From the NCBI GenBank assembly GCA_020427145.1, contig JAGQOU010000043.1, forward strand, positions 1 to 44,704: a stretch of DNA of 44,704 nt. The letters run 5' to 3'. Made by a program: the position numbers and the translations under genes. A model generated the notes under the pieces. That model saw nothing but the letters and a program-made list of their open reading frames with translations, was not told the DNA's origin and searched no databases. This DNA comes from Planctomycetales bacterium (GTDB lineage Bacteria; Planctomycetota; Planctomycetia; Pirellulales; Lacipirellulaceae). Positions 26,230 through 34,075 of this stretch are shown here, in pieces. The first letter of the stretch is position 1. Every line of letters begins with the position of its first letter.

Positions 26230-27270
26230 TTAGCGGGGCGGGGGAGGCGGCGCCGAACCGCCGCCGGTCGGACCGTTGTTCATACCGCCGGCAATGGACC
26301 CGTAGAGCAAGTACACATCGTCGTCGATGTCTTCGCTGAGCGAAGTCACGGAGCCGTCGCACAGGGCGAAATTGATGATCCCGCCGGCGTGCAGACTGGC
26401 GAAGCTGCGAAAGCAGAAGAATTGACCCTCGGCGCCGTAAACCTGCGACGCCAGATTGATGCACTGCTGCAAGTCGGGCGTGCGAAACAGCGAACCGCGA
26501 ACCATGTGCCCTTTGCTGTGGTATCGCCACGGCGCCCCGTAGACGCTCTTGCGCACATCCGCGAGAGTGGTCGTATGATATTCGCCAACGAGCGTCGTGT
26601 TTGAAGTGCCGTCGGTGATCTGCGAGATCTTCGTCGGATGCAGGACAAAGCCTTCCCCGGTTGCCGGCAGGGCCCCGCGCAGTAGTTCGAAGTCTGACAA
26701 CTTCTCTTGAAATGTCGCGTTGCCGTAGTAGCGATCCCAATACACTGGACTGCCGCCCGTGCGCGTCAAGTCAATGACCCCCGAGACGGCCTTGTAGGTC
26801 GATGGAGCAAATTCCCGATTCGGTTCGCCTTGCGGCGCGACCAACTCGCTGGCGAATTCGTCGGTCGGGCAGATATATGTCGTAAGAAATGTCTGCGACG
26901 TCGAGACGTTATTGGCCGTGCGATAGCTCTTCTTGCCTTCGAAGTCGTAGCGTTCGTACAGCGCGCCCTGCTCCATGTAGGGGAGCATTTCAATCGCCCA
27001 CCCCGTACCGACGTTGTCGCGATTCTCATCGTCGGCGTATGCGACGCAACCCGGCGGCAGGGCTCCGCGGGCGCTCTCGTGATTGAGGGCCGCCAGGGCG
27101 ATCTGCTTGAGATTGTTCTGGCACTGCATTCGGCGTGCGGCTTCACGCGCCGCTTGCACGGCAGGCAGCAGCAATGCGACCAGTACGCCAATAATGGCAA
27201 TCACCACCAACAACTCAACGAGCGTAAAAGCGCGAGGGCCGTGGTTCTGTCGTTGCATTCTGAGAAGCAT
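26230..27270 (-). CDS. DUF1559 prepilin-like protein (type II pseudopilin N-terminus)
   Basis: 346 residues from the ATG at 27270, with GAGGAT eight bases upstream; an ATG four codons later is also possible. The N-terminus is a classic prepilin cleavage/methylation signal (RAFTLVELLVVIAIIGVLVA) followed by the DUF1559 hallmarks LLPAVQAAREAARRMQC and NNLKQIALAALNHES, then GALPPGC and a C-terminal G-x-x-N-x-A-L-C-D-G-S-V block (FALCDGSVTSLSED). This family is greatly expanded in planctomycetes, and its members are thought to be exported by a type II secretion or pilus-like machine. It sits between the FecR-like gene and the lipoprotein gene in the sigma-factor operon. The C-terminus ends in a Gly/Pro tail (GGGSAPPPPPR). 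Confidence 0.93.
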   Translation of the reverse strand: MLLRMQRQNHGPRAFTLVELLVVIAIIGVLVALLLPAVQAAREAARRMQCQNNLKQIALAALNHESARGALPPGCVAYADDENRDNVGTGWAIEMLPYMEQGALYERYDFEGKKSYRTANNVSTSQTFLTTYICPTDEFASELVAPQGEPNREFAPSTYKAVSGVIDLTRTGGSPVYWDRYYGNATFQEKLSDFELLRGALPATGEGFVLHPTKISQITDGTSNTTLVGEYHTTTLADVRKSVYGAPWRYHSKGHMVRGSLFRTPDLQQCINLASQVYGAEGQFFCFRSFASLHAGGIINFALCDGSVTSLSEDIDDDVYLLYGSIAGGMNNGPTGGGSAPPPPPR

Positions 27271-27342
27271 TTGGACGGATCCTCAGATCGGGGAGATTGA
27301 GAGATGAGGAGTTATATGGAGGAGTCGCAGGATCGTAGGCGC

Positions 27343-28872
27343 CTAAAGCCGTTCGGGCGATTCGATTTCTCTGACGATTGCAAAGTCCCACTCAAAACGG
27401 TCGTTGTAGGATATGCCGCGGGGCCCCACGGCCACGTAGATCCAGTCGCCCTCGTGCAAACTCCCGAGGTCGCCTTGGAATCGCAGCAAACCGTCGCGAT
27501 TGCACGTCTCGTGAATGCGGTCGCGCTGTTGATTGACCCGCACGCGGAGGTCGACGGCTTGGTTCGCAATGTCGTCCCGCGATTCGGCGCGCACGAGCCA
27601 GCCGGACTCCAGTCGATAATGCCCCGGCGAGTCCACCTGGTACGCGGCGATCACATAGTGGTCGAGATCGTCTTTCGTTTGGTCACGGCCCTGTCCGGGA
27701 TGTCCGCCCCGGTAGGATAGATTCGCGGCGCCAAGGCGGCTGCCTGCCAGCCTGCTGCGGTTACCACTGGGATCGTACAGGCCGCGCTCCGTGTCCCATT
27801 TCAACTCAACATAACCTTCGTTGTCGTCGACCGGCATCCACTGATTGGCGTAGTATCGCCACGCCCCGTCGCGGCGCGGCTGGTCCGATTTGCTGGGGAC
27901 GAAGTCGCGCCGGTACCTTGCGACGACCTCGACTTCACTGTGGTCCGGGCGGGCGGGGAGTTGGCTCGTGAGCACCCGCCAGTCGGAATCAAATGCGACG
28001 TCGCTGATTTCGCTGTCAGCGGCGCGCACCGCGGCGCCCGTTGCCAGCTGCCGCGGAGTCGACTCAACGGCTTGACCCGTGTCGCCGCCGCTCTGGTCGA
28101 CCAATTCGACCGCCCCTTTGGCAACGCCCACGTTGACGTCGCGATCGAGCGTGACCTCGACGATGAATTGAGTTCCGCGGTCAATGACCCCCAGCGACGG
28201 GGTGTCGATTTGAAATCCTTCCGCCCACGGGGGAACGACTGCCGCCAGCTTTCCCGAGTCGAGCAGCCCGAGCGAGGTCGATTTGGCGACAAAGCGGGCC
28301 GGGCCTTCAAGGAGCACGACGGCGCCCTGACCAAACTCGATCTCAGCGACGCCCGCGTCAATTTCGATTGGGTGACTGCTTCGTAGCAGGTCGCCGACGG
28401 CGGCAGGGCGAGCGCCTTGGGACCAGACAACGCCGTCAAGGCGATTGACGATCGCCATGCCGTCAATCGGCGGAAGCGAGCGACCGTCGCGGTCGGCCGG
28501 CGCCGCGGCGACCTGCTCGTCTTCATGCTGCTGGTTTATCGCGACGCCGACGAAAAGGACGATGCTGGCAGCGAGCGACAACATGATCCAAGTCGTCCAA
28601 CCGCGCTTGCCGCGGCCGCCTTTAATAGCTGGCTGCTGGGGCGTGGGCGATTCGTCGTCGATCCGGAACGTCGCTTGGGCTCGGGACCGAGCCGCGCTGG
28701 TTACGCTCAGCAGGTCCGCGTGCAGCGCCGACCAATTGAGAAAGATCTCTCGCGCCGCAGGATCGGCGGTCATCAGTCGCTCAAGCTCGGCGACCTCGTT
28801 CTCATCCGCCGTGACCGCACAGACCCGGTCGCATAGTTGCAGCAGGCGATTGTCTTGGCGTTTGGCGCTCAT
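27343..28872 (-). CDS. FecR-like membrane anti-sigma factor
   Basis: 509 residues from the ATG at 28872, which overlaps the stop of the sigma gene (ATGA). Residues 1-88 are a cytoplasmic, probably sigma-binding region (DRVCAVTADENEVAELERL and NWSALHADLL, as in planctomycete FecR proteins). One membrane helix lies at about 91-112 (WTTWIMLSLAASIVLFVGVA). Outside it is a FecR domain at about 145-260 (VGDLLRSSHPIEIDAGVAEI, VVLLEGPARFVAKS, PSLGVIDRGTQFIVEVT). The last 220 residues form an additional beta-rich domain (RYYANQWMPVDD, DHYVIAAYQVDSPGHYRLESG, GDWIYVAVGPRG) in the place where related proteins often have a LamG or carbohydrate-sensing module. It probably senses an external or envelope ligand and releases the adjacent ECF sigma. 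The ligand is unknown. Confidence 0.88.
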   Translation of the reverse strand: MSAKRQDNRLLQLCDRVCAVTADENEVAELERLMTADPAAREIFLNWSALHADLLSVTSAARSRAQATFRIDDESPTPQQPAIKGGRGKRGWTTWIMLSLAASIVLFVGVAINQQHEDEQVAAAPADRDGRSLPPIDGMAIVNRLDGVVWSQGARPAAVGDLLRSSHPIEIDAGVAEIEFGQGAVVLLEGPARFVAKSTSLGLLDSGKLAAVVPPWAEGFQIDTPSLGVIDRGTQFIVEVTLDRDVNVGVAKGAVELVDQSGGDTGQAVESTPRQLATGAAVRAADSEISDVAFDSDWRVLTSQLPARPDHSEVEVVARYRRDFVPSKSDQPRRDGAWRYYANQWMPVDDNEGYVELKWDTERGLYDPSGNRSRLAGSRLGAANLSYRGGHPGQGRDQTKDDLDHYVIAAYQVDSPGHYRLESGWLVRAESRDDIANQAVDLRVRVNQQRDRIHETCNRDGLLRFQGDLGSLHEGDWIYVAVGPRGISYNDRFEWDFAIVREIESPERL

Positions 28873-29399
28873 AATGCATGCTCCCCGCGAGCCAGCGTTG
28901 CTTCGATGCAACGGTACAAGGCGCGGCGGATGCGACTGAGAGAATTCGAGACGCCAGCGGCCGGCCGATTGATGCGTTCGGCGACCTTCTTCACCGTGGC
29001 GTCGGGCTCGTAGCATTCGACCACCAGCGAACGATCCTCCGGGCTGAGCTTGTCCAAGCAAGCGCTCAGCGCTTGCCGACGGCGCAGACGCATGTCGTTT
29101 TCCTGAGCGGCCTGCGAGTCAGCAAGGAGTTCAATCATTGTTGCCGAGAATACTTTTCGTCGTCGGCGCGTTTGGAAATGATTCAGAGCGCAGTTCTTGG
29201 CGATTTGAGAGGCCCAGGCGCCGAAATTCGTACCCACTTCGAACCGATCAAAGTGGCGCCACATCGTCACCGTCGCTTGTTGCATCAAATCCTCAGCGTC
29301 TTCGCGGTGACAGACCAGGGCGTAGATGAAGCCGAAGATCTGAGCCTCGTGCGCGGCCAGCAGTTCCAGGAACTGCTCGTTTCGTAACTCGTCCTCCAT
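28869..29399 (-). CDS. ECF RNA polymerase sigma factor (Rhodopirellula/Verrucomicrobium family)
   Basis: 176 residues from the ATG at 29399. A GTG/ATG-type start further up at 29513 would add 38 residues that look unlike the family. Region 2 is at about 9-82 (FLELLAAHEAQIFGFIYALV, REDAEDLMQQATVTMWRHFD, FGAWASQIAKNCALNHF) and region 4 at about 115-168 (LDKLSPEDRSLVVECYE, VAERINRPAAGVSNSLSRIR). There is no extension typical of other ECF groups. It is co-directional and overlapping with the FecR-like gene, so the pair is an ECF sigma with its membrane anti-sigma. In this phylum such pairs are found beside sulfatase and glycosidase genes. The divergent GH128-sulfatase genes at 29733-32010 are candidate targets. 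Confidence 0.93.
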   Translation of the reverse strand: MEDELRNEQFLELLAAHEAQIFGFIYALVCHREDAEDLMQQATVTMWRHFDRFEVGTNFGAWASQIAKNCALNHFQTRRRRKVFSATMIELLADSQAAQENDMRLRRRQALSACLDKLSPEDRSLVVECYEPDATVKKVAERINRPAAGVSNSLSRIRRALYRCIEATLARGEHAL

Positions 29400-29732
29400 G
29401 GTCCTGCTCACTAACGGCCTGGCTTGTTCGCGGCGAAATCTTGCCGAGACTCTCAAAGCGCACGGGTTACCCAATTGCAGCCAGAACCGCGAACGAAAAA
29501 ACTTCTTCACCAACCAGTTAAGTTGGCGCGGCGGCCCGATCTAACGCAAGAAATCAGAAGAATCTCAACAAAAAAATGTTGCTGACTTTTGCCTCAAATA
29601 ACTCTGGAAACGGGGGGAAATCAAGCTACTCTCGGTTTCGAGGACCGCCGCGGAGCATGACGATTTCGTTCCGACTTGGCGGATGCTCGACCCCCCCTCA
29701 TCCAACGATCACCCCCAACGAGAGCGGGCGCG
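29400..29732. other. 333-base divergent intergenic region between sigma operon and GH128-sulfatase operon
   Basis: No gene is seen here. The stretch 29540-29620 is markedly more AT-rich than its surroundings. It contains a small hairpin CAACA/TGTTG around six A (29566-29581) and a CCAAC/GTTGG inverted repeat (29510-29526). It should hold the promoters of both flanking operons. A GGAAAC ... CTACTCT arrangement at about 29611-29635 on the plus strand loosely resembles an ECF promoter but is unproven. Confidence 0.5.
29539..29568 (-). promoter_or_regulatory. Candidate promoter for the ECF sigma operon
   Basis: On the minus strand TTGAGA (29568-29563) and TTAGAT (29544-29539) are separated by 18 bases. 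The -35 is a good match to the housekeeping consensus and the -10 is poor. It lies about 140 bases upstream of the chosen sigma start, implying a long leader. Confidence 0.3.
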
Positions 29733-30563
29733 ATGCCAACAAATCGAATCTGGAAATCCTGTCTCTTGACGCTTATGGCGGCGGCGATGTGCGCCCCCGC
29801 GATGTCGCAAGCCAAGGAACCCAGTCGCAAGAAAGGTTGCTGCGTCGTGGTGGGCAAGAACGGCAAGTGGGCTCGCCACACCGCCGCCCTCAATGCCAAG
29901 TGGTTCTATTCCTGGGGAGCGGACGTTCCGAAGGGACTCGACGCGGATCTGGAATTTGTGCCAATGATCTGGGGCCCTCACAAAGCGCAAGAGTCGAGCG
30001 CACTTACGCTTCTCGCGCAACAAGCTAAGCAGGGCCAGGTCAAATCGCTCATGGGTTTCAACGAACCGGACCAGGCGAATCAAAGCAATATGACGGTCGA
30101 GGAAGCGATTCGCTTGTGGCCCAAGTTGATGGAAACGGGATTGCCGCTGGCGAGCCCCGGCTGCGTACACCCCGACCGCCAATGGATGCAGGAATTCATG
30201 AAAGCGGCTGACGAACGCGGGCTGCGAGTCGACTACGTGTGCGTTCATTCCTACGGCGGACCCAACGCCAAGGCGCTGGTCGAGCGGCTGCGTCGCGTTC
30301 ACGAAATGTATGGCCGGCCAATCTGGATCACCGAGTTTGCCGTCGGCGATTGGCAGGCCAAGACCGCCGCAGAAAACAAACACAGTCCGCAGAAGGTGGC
30401 CGAGTTCATGAGGGAATTGCTGCCGATGTTAGAGGAACTGGACTTCGTGGATCGGTACGCCTGGTTCTCTGCGAGCACCAAGAGCGCTGCGCTTGGTACG
30501 TCGGCCCTCTTTAACGAGGACGGCTCACTCACGGAACTTGGGCAAATCTACAGCGAATTCTAG
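29733..30563 (+). CDS. Secreted GH128 (Asl1-like) endo-beta-1,3-glucanase
   Basis: 276 residues from the ATG at 29733; an upstream in-frame TTG at 29676 is unlikely. The signal peptide is CLLTLMAAAMCAPAMSQA. The rest is a single GH128 catalytic domain: NAKWFYSWG, FVPMIWG, Glu111 in GFNEPDQANQSN as probable acid/base, VHSYGG, and Glu201 in WITEFAVGDW as probable nucleophile, ending at YAWFSAST. It parallels the catalytic module of the 12748-15879 protein (NEP and ITEF motifs, QxNMTVxxAI) but has no display module, so it is probably periplasmic or freely secreted. Its stop is one base before the start of a sulfatase gene, a strong sign of one operon. GH128 enzymes act on beta-1,3-glucans; whether this substrate is sulfated is inferred only from the partner. 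Confidence 0.9.
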   Translation: MPTNRIWKSCLLTLMAAAMCAPAMSQAKEPSRKKGCCVVVGKNGKWARHTAALNAKWFYSWGADVPKGLDADLEFVPMIWGPHKAQESSALTLLAQQAKQGQVKSLMGFNEPDQANQSNMTVEEAIRLWPKLMETGLPLASPGCVHPDRQWMQEFMKAADERGLRVDYVCVHSYGGPNAKALVERLRRVHEMYGRPIWITEFAVGDWQAKTAAENKHSPQKVAEFMRELLPMLEELDFVDRYAWFSASTKSAALGTSALFNEDGSLTELGQIYSEF

Positions 30564-30564
30564 G

Positions 30565-32010
30565 ATGGCGGCGATGTCTCTCGTCTTGGCGATGCGGCGG
30601 CGCGTCTTGCACAACGGCTCCCTGTCCGCGCGGCTTGCGTTCGTCGTCGTCGCGTTGGTTTGCCAACTTGACGTCGCCGGGGCCCGTGAAGCGGGGCGTC
30701 CCAACGTGATTGTCATCGTGGCCGACGATCTTGGCTACGCCGACGTCGGCTTCAACGGTTGTCGCGACATTCCGACGCCGCATCTCGATGCATTGGCCGC
30801 CGAGGGCGTGCGGTTCACGAACGGATACGTCACGTTTCCCGTGTGCTCGCCGAGTCGCGCCGGGCTGATTACCGGCCGCTATCAACAGCGGTTCGGTCAC
30901 GAGCGAAACCCCATCTACAATCCTGCCGACGACCAGATGGGGTTGCCGTTGACGGAAACCACTCTTGCCGACGTCCTGGGCTCGGCAGGATACGTCTCGG
31001 GGGCGATCGGCAAGTGGCATCTCGGCGCTCACGACGTGTTTCATCCGCTGAATCGCGGCTTCAACGAGTTTTTCGGATTCCTCACCGGCGGACACGAATA
31101 CTTCCCCGATCGCTGGACGCTCCGCGGCGGCGGCTTCCACTGGGAGGGGTATCGCACCCTGCTTCAGCGCGACTGGGAATTTGTTGAGGAGAAGGAGTAT
31201 CTCACCGACGCACTGTCGCGCGAGGCGGTTGCGTTCGTCCGCCGTCATCGCGATGAGCCGTTTTTTCTCTATCTGTGCTACAACGCGCCTCACACGCCGC
31301 TGCAGGCTCCGCAGGAAACGCTGGAGAAGTTCCGGCACATTCGCAACGAGAAGCGGCGCACCTACGCCGCGATGGTGAGCGTAATGGACGATGGCGTGGG
31401 GCGGTTGCTGGCGGAACTCGACGCACTCGATCTTGATGAACAGACCCTGGTCTTCTTCCTGTCAGACAACGGCGGACCGGAGAATGCCAACGCATCCGAC
31501 AATGGCCCTTTACGAGGGCAGAAGGGAGATGTTTTTGAAGGCGGCATTCGCGTGCCGTTCGTCGTTCGATGGCGGGGCGTCGTCCCCGCGCGAGACAGCT
31601 ACGAGGAGCCTGTCAGTGCGTTGGATATCTTTGCCACGGCGGCGACGCAGGCTGGCGCCCTTGCGTCGATTCCGATAGAGAGGCCGATTGACGGCGTGGA
31701 TCTGACGCCGTTTCTTACCGGTCGCCAAGCGGGACCGCCGCATGACAGCTTGTATTGGCGATCCTTTGATCGCGGCGCGTGGGCGATCCGCACCGGAGCT
31801 GAGAAACTGCTTCGCCCCCGCCGGGACGAAGAGCAACTGCTCTTCAATCTCGAGCAGGACTTGAGCGAGTCGACGAATCAATCGAGTGAGCGCCCCGGGG
31901 ATGCCCGGCAACTCGAATCGTCTTGGAGAGAGTGGGAGCAACAGATGATTGATCCGGCGTTCCTCGGCTTGGAATCGATCAAGCAATACCGCAAACAATG
32001 GCAGCGCTGA
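30565..32010 (+). CDS. Secreted sulfatase, operon partner of GH128
   Basis: 481 residues from the ATG at 30565, one base after the GH128 stop; a second ATG lies three codons on. The signal peptide is SARLAFVVVALVCQLDVAGA. Sulfatase S1 landmarks: VIVADDLGYADVG, formylglycine site CSPSR at 94-98 (Cys94), GKWHLGAHDVFHP, DNGGPENANASDNGPLRG and KGDVFEGGIRVPF. The layout is that of the arylsulfatase / N-acetylgalactosamine-sulfatase group. Direct linkage to a GH128 gene suggests that it removes sulfate from the same glycan before or after chain cleavage. It converges with the Gfo/Idh gene with 59 bases between them and no evident hairpin terminator. Confidence 0.93.
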   Translation: MAAMSLVLAMRRRVLHNGSLSARLAFVVVALVCQLDVAGAREAGRPNVIVIVADDLGYADVGFNGCRDIPTPHLDALAAEGVRFTNGYVTFPVCSPSRAGLITGRYQQRFGHERNPIYNPADDQMGLPLTETTLADVLGSAGYVSGAIGKWHLGAHDVFHPLNRGFNEFFGFLTGGHEYFPDRWTLRGGGFHWEGYRTLLQRDWEFVEEKEYLTDALSREAVAFVRRHRDEPFFLYLCYNAPHTPLQAPQETLEKFRHIRNEKRRTYAAMVSVMDDGVGRLLAELDALDLDEQTLVFFLSDNGGPENANASDNGPLRGQKGDVFEGGIRVPFVVRWRGVVPARDSYEEPVSALDIFATAATQAGALASIPIERPIDGVDLTPFLTGRQAGPPHDSLYWRSFDRGAWAIRTGAEKLLRPRRDEEQLLFNLEQDLSESTNQSSERPGDARQLESSWREWEQQMIDPAFLGLESIKQYRKQWQR

Positions 32011-32069
32011 GTTCGTTCAGCAAGCCACGACCGGAAGACTGACGAAAGCTGCGAAACGCTGGCCCAAAG

Positions 32070-33113
32070 TCACGCCGGGATCATTGCGCCCTGATAGATC
32101 TGCTCGACAATGGACTGAACGATCTCGCCTTGTACGCCCGTTGCGCCGGAATTCGACCTGGTCGTCACGCCATCGAGAAACACTCTCAGCTGATCCTGAT
32201 AGAAATCGGGTTCGGCGGCGTCAATTCTCTGGTCGACAATCTTGCCTTCTTGCTCGGCGGCAAGATTAACGTGATCGCCGAATAATTCGAATGACATGCC
32301 GCCGCGGTCGCCCAAGAAGACCATCGAGGAGACCGGCGTCGACGGCTGGGGAAAATTTCCGGCCCAGGCGACGTCAAGTTGCAGCGTCGAACCGTTGCGA
32401 AAGCGCACCAAGGCGTGCGCCGCGTCCTCGACGTTGAAGACGCCTTCGTAGTCCGGCGGGCCGGACCACATCGAGTCGTAGTCGTATTCTTTCATGCGGC
32501 AGCCGAACGTGGCGTACGTTTGGCCGCAGACGTCGCTGAGTTGCGGGTAGTCCATGACATGCAGGGCGAGGTCGATGAGGTGGACTCCCACGTCGATCAG
32601 CGCGCCGCCCCCGGAAATCTCTTTCGTGGTGAACCACTTGCCGAGGCCCGGCACGCCGCGCCGAAGCGAGAGCTGCGCCCGCGCATGATAGATTCGCCCG
32701 CAGCGTCCCTCGTCGGCGAGCGACTTGGCAAGTCGTCCGACTGCGGTGAAACGGTGAACAAAGCCGACCTGCAGGACGCGCCCGTTCGCCAGGGCCGCCT
32801 GGTTGATGGCCTGGCACTCGGCAACGGTGCAGGCCATCGGCTTTTCCAGCAACACGTCTTTGCCGGCGTCGAGCGCCGCGATGGCGACGTCGGCGTGCCA
32901 CTTATTCGGCACGGCGACGATCACCGCGGACGTCGCACGATCAGCCCACAAGGCGTCGGCGGAATCAGCGGCCTCGGCGCCGTGTTCTTTCGCAAGCTCT
33001 TGAGCCTGTGCGAGGTCGACGTCGACGACCCACCGCACGTTCGCTCCGGATTGGCCCGCTGCGGCTGCGTGCTTGCGTCCAATGGCGCCTGCCCCGATGA
33101 TCCCGATATTCAT
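32070..33113 (-). CDS. Gfo/Idh/MocA-family NAD(P)-dependent sugar oxidoreductase
   Basis: 347 residues. The N-terminal Rossmann fold carries GIIGAGAIGRKHA (4-16), an acidic residue at the end of strand 2 (VVDVDLA) and the family signature LLEKPMA with Glu90-Lys91-Pro92. The C-terminal domain has GGGALIDVGVHLIDLALHV with Asp174 and His178, the usual catalytic pair region. Such enzymes oxidise, reduce or epimerise sugars and cyclitols. It has no signal peptide and is therefore cytoplasmic. It is 45 bases from the second oxidoreductase upstream, and both are 3' of the AnmK-like gene, so these three probably form one catabolic unit under the divergent XylR-like regulator. The substrate is not predictable. 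Confidence 0.93.
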   Translation of the reverse strand: MNIGIIGAGAIGRKHAAAAGQSGANVRWVVDVDLAQAQELAKEHGAEAADSADALWADRATSAVIVAVPNKWHADVAIAALDAGKDVLLEKPMACTVAECQAINQAALANGRVLQVGFVHRFTAVGRLAKSLADEGRCGRIYHARAQLSLRRGVPGLGKWFTTKEISGGGALIDVGVHLIDLALHVMDYPQLSDVCGQTYATFGCRMKEYDYDSMWSGPPDYEGVFNVEDAAHALVRFRNGSTLQLDVAWAGNFPQPSTPVSSMVFLGDRGGMSFELFGDHVNLAAEQEGKIVDQRIDAAEPDFYQDQLRVFLDGVTTRSNSGATGVQGEIVQSIVEQIYQGAMIPA

Positions 33114-33158
33114 GGCTCGCGTGCTCTCGATGCAAGGGCCGGCGTGCGGCCGACGGAA

Positions 33159-34025
33159 TCAAACGACGTGCGAAGCGTCGACCGCGTCGCTGAATTCGAC
33201 AAACTCGCCCCACGGTGCGCCGGCGATGGCGTCCAGCACGCGCCGGACGGCCAGTGTTTCGCGGCGGTCGATTGTTGGTTGCCGCGACTCGAAAAAGTCG
33301 AGGATGCTGGCGGCGGCGTCAATGAAGAGCCGCGCGCCGTCGATCGGCAGAAACTCGTTGCCGTGATCCGTGGTGGCGACCGCGGCGAACGGCGCCTCGG
33401 AGACGAGATTGAGGTCAATCAGCGCCGTGCGCTTATCGGAAAAGACCATCAGAAACTGCGGATGGTTGTCCGGCCCCAGTCGCACCAGGCGTTTGATCTC
33501 GGGGCCCAAGCAACTGACCGCGAGCTCGACCGGATGAATCGCGTACTCTGCCTCGGAACTGCCAGACGCATAGATCACTAGATTTCTCAGCGTGTCGGCA
33601 AGGTCGGCGGCATACTGCTGTACGCGCGTTGTTCGCAGGGCCGAGGTGCTTTGCACCGCTACGCCCTGCGCGTCCGCCAGCGCGAAGATCTCACGGGCCA
33701 CGGCCTCGCTGGGGGCGAACGTTTTGTCGACGAACGTCGGCTTACCCAGCGCGAACGCGCTGCGGCACATCTCCAGATGCAATTCGGGATTCGCCGGGGC
33801 CAGCACCATGAGGAAGTCGACTCGATCGGCCATGTCTGCAAGCGTTGCAAAGTAGGGCACGGAGCGCTCCGTCGCCCAATCGCGGCTCGGTTCGTGATCG
33901 AGCGCCGTGGCAGCGGCTATTTCAAAGCCGCGACTTGCAAGCGGGCCGCGCAGCGCCTTGAGATAAACCTCCGCATGGAAATTATCGAGACGATAGTCGA
34001 AATAGCCGATTCGCTTGGTGGTCAT
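33159..34025 (-). CDS. Divergent Gfo/Idh/MocA-like oxidoreductase lacking the usual dinucleotide-binding signature
   Basis: 288 residues, shorter than the usual 330-400. The N-terminus KRIGYFDYRLDNFHAEVYLK takes the place of the Rossmann first strand but has no GxGxxG motif. The later landmarks are recognisable: FLMVLAPANPELHLEMCRSA, then PTFVDKTFA (Val99-Asp100-Lys101) in place of EKP, and a C-terminal alpha/beta domain (EYAIHPVELAVSCLG, FFESRQPTIDRRETLAVRR). The Lys is kept while the Glu is Asp. It could use a cofactor in an altered pocket, or be a non-catalytic partner of the neighbouring oxidoreductase. It is cytoplasmic and lies between the full-length Gfo/Idh gene (45 bases downstream) and the AnmK-like gene (50 bases upstream). 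Confidence 0.8.
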   Translation of the reverse strand: MTTKRIGYFDYRLDNFHAEVYLKALRGPLASRGFEIAAATALDHEPSRDWATERSVPYFATLADMADRVDFLMVLAPANPELHLEMCRSAFALGKPTFVDKTFAPSEAVAREIFALADAQGVAVQSTSALRTTRVQQYAADLADTLRNLVIYASGSSEAEYAIHPVELAVSCLGPEIKRLVRLGPDNHPQFLMVFSDKRTALIDLNLVSEAPFAAVATTDHGNEFLPIDGARLFIDAAASILDFFESRQPTIDRRETLAVRRVLDAIAGAPWGEFVEFSDAVDASHVV

Positions 34026-34075
34026 GAGTTGTCGCGTTGCATTTCACGCATTGAAGAGGAGGTCAATTGGTTGGG

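Noticed and set aside
26204-26740. Upstream extension of the lipoprotein frame
   Set aside because: It overlaps the DUF1559 gene in another frame; the lipoprotein signal starts at the ATG at 26203.
28873-29061. Upstream extension of the FecR-like frame
   Set aside because: It overlaps the sigma gene in another frame and has no family features. The ATG at 28872, overlapping the sigma stop, fits a coupled operon.
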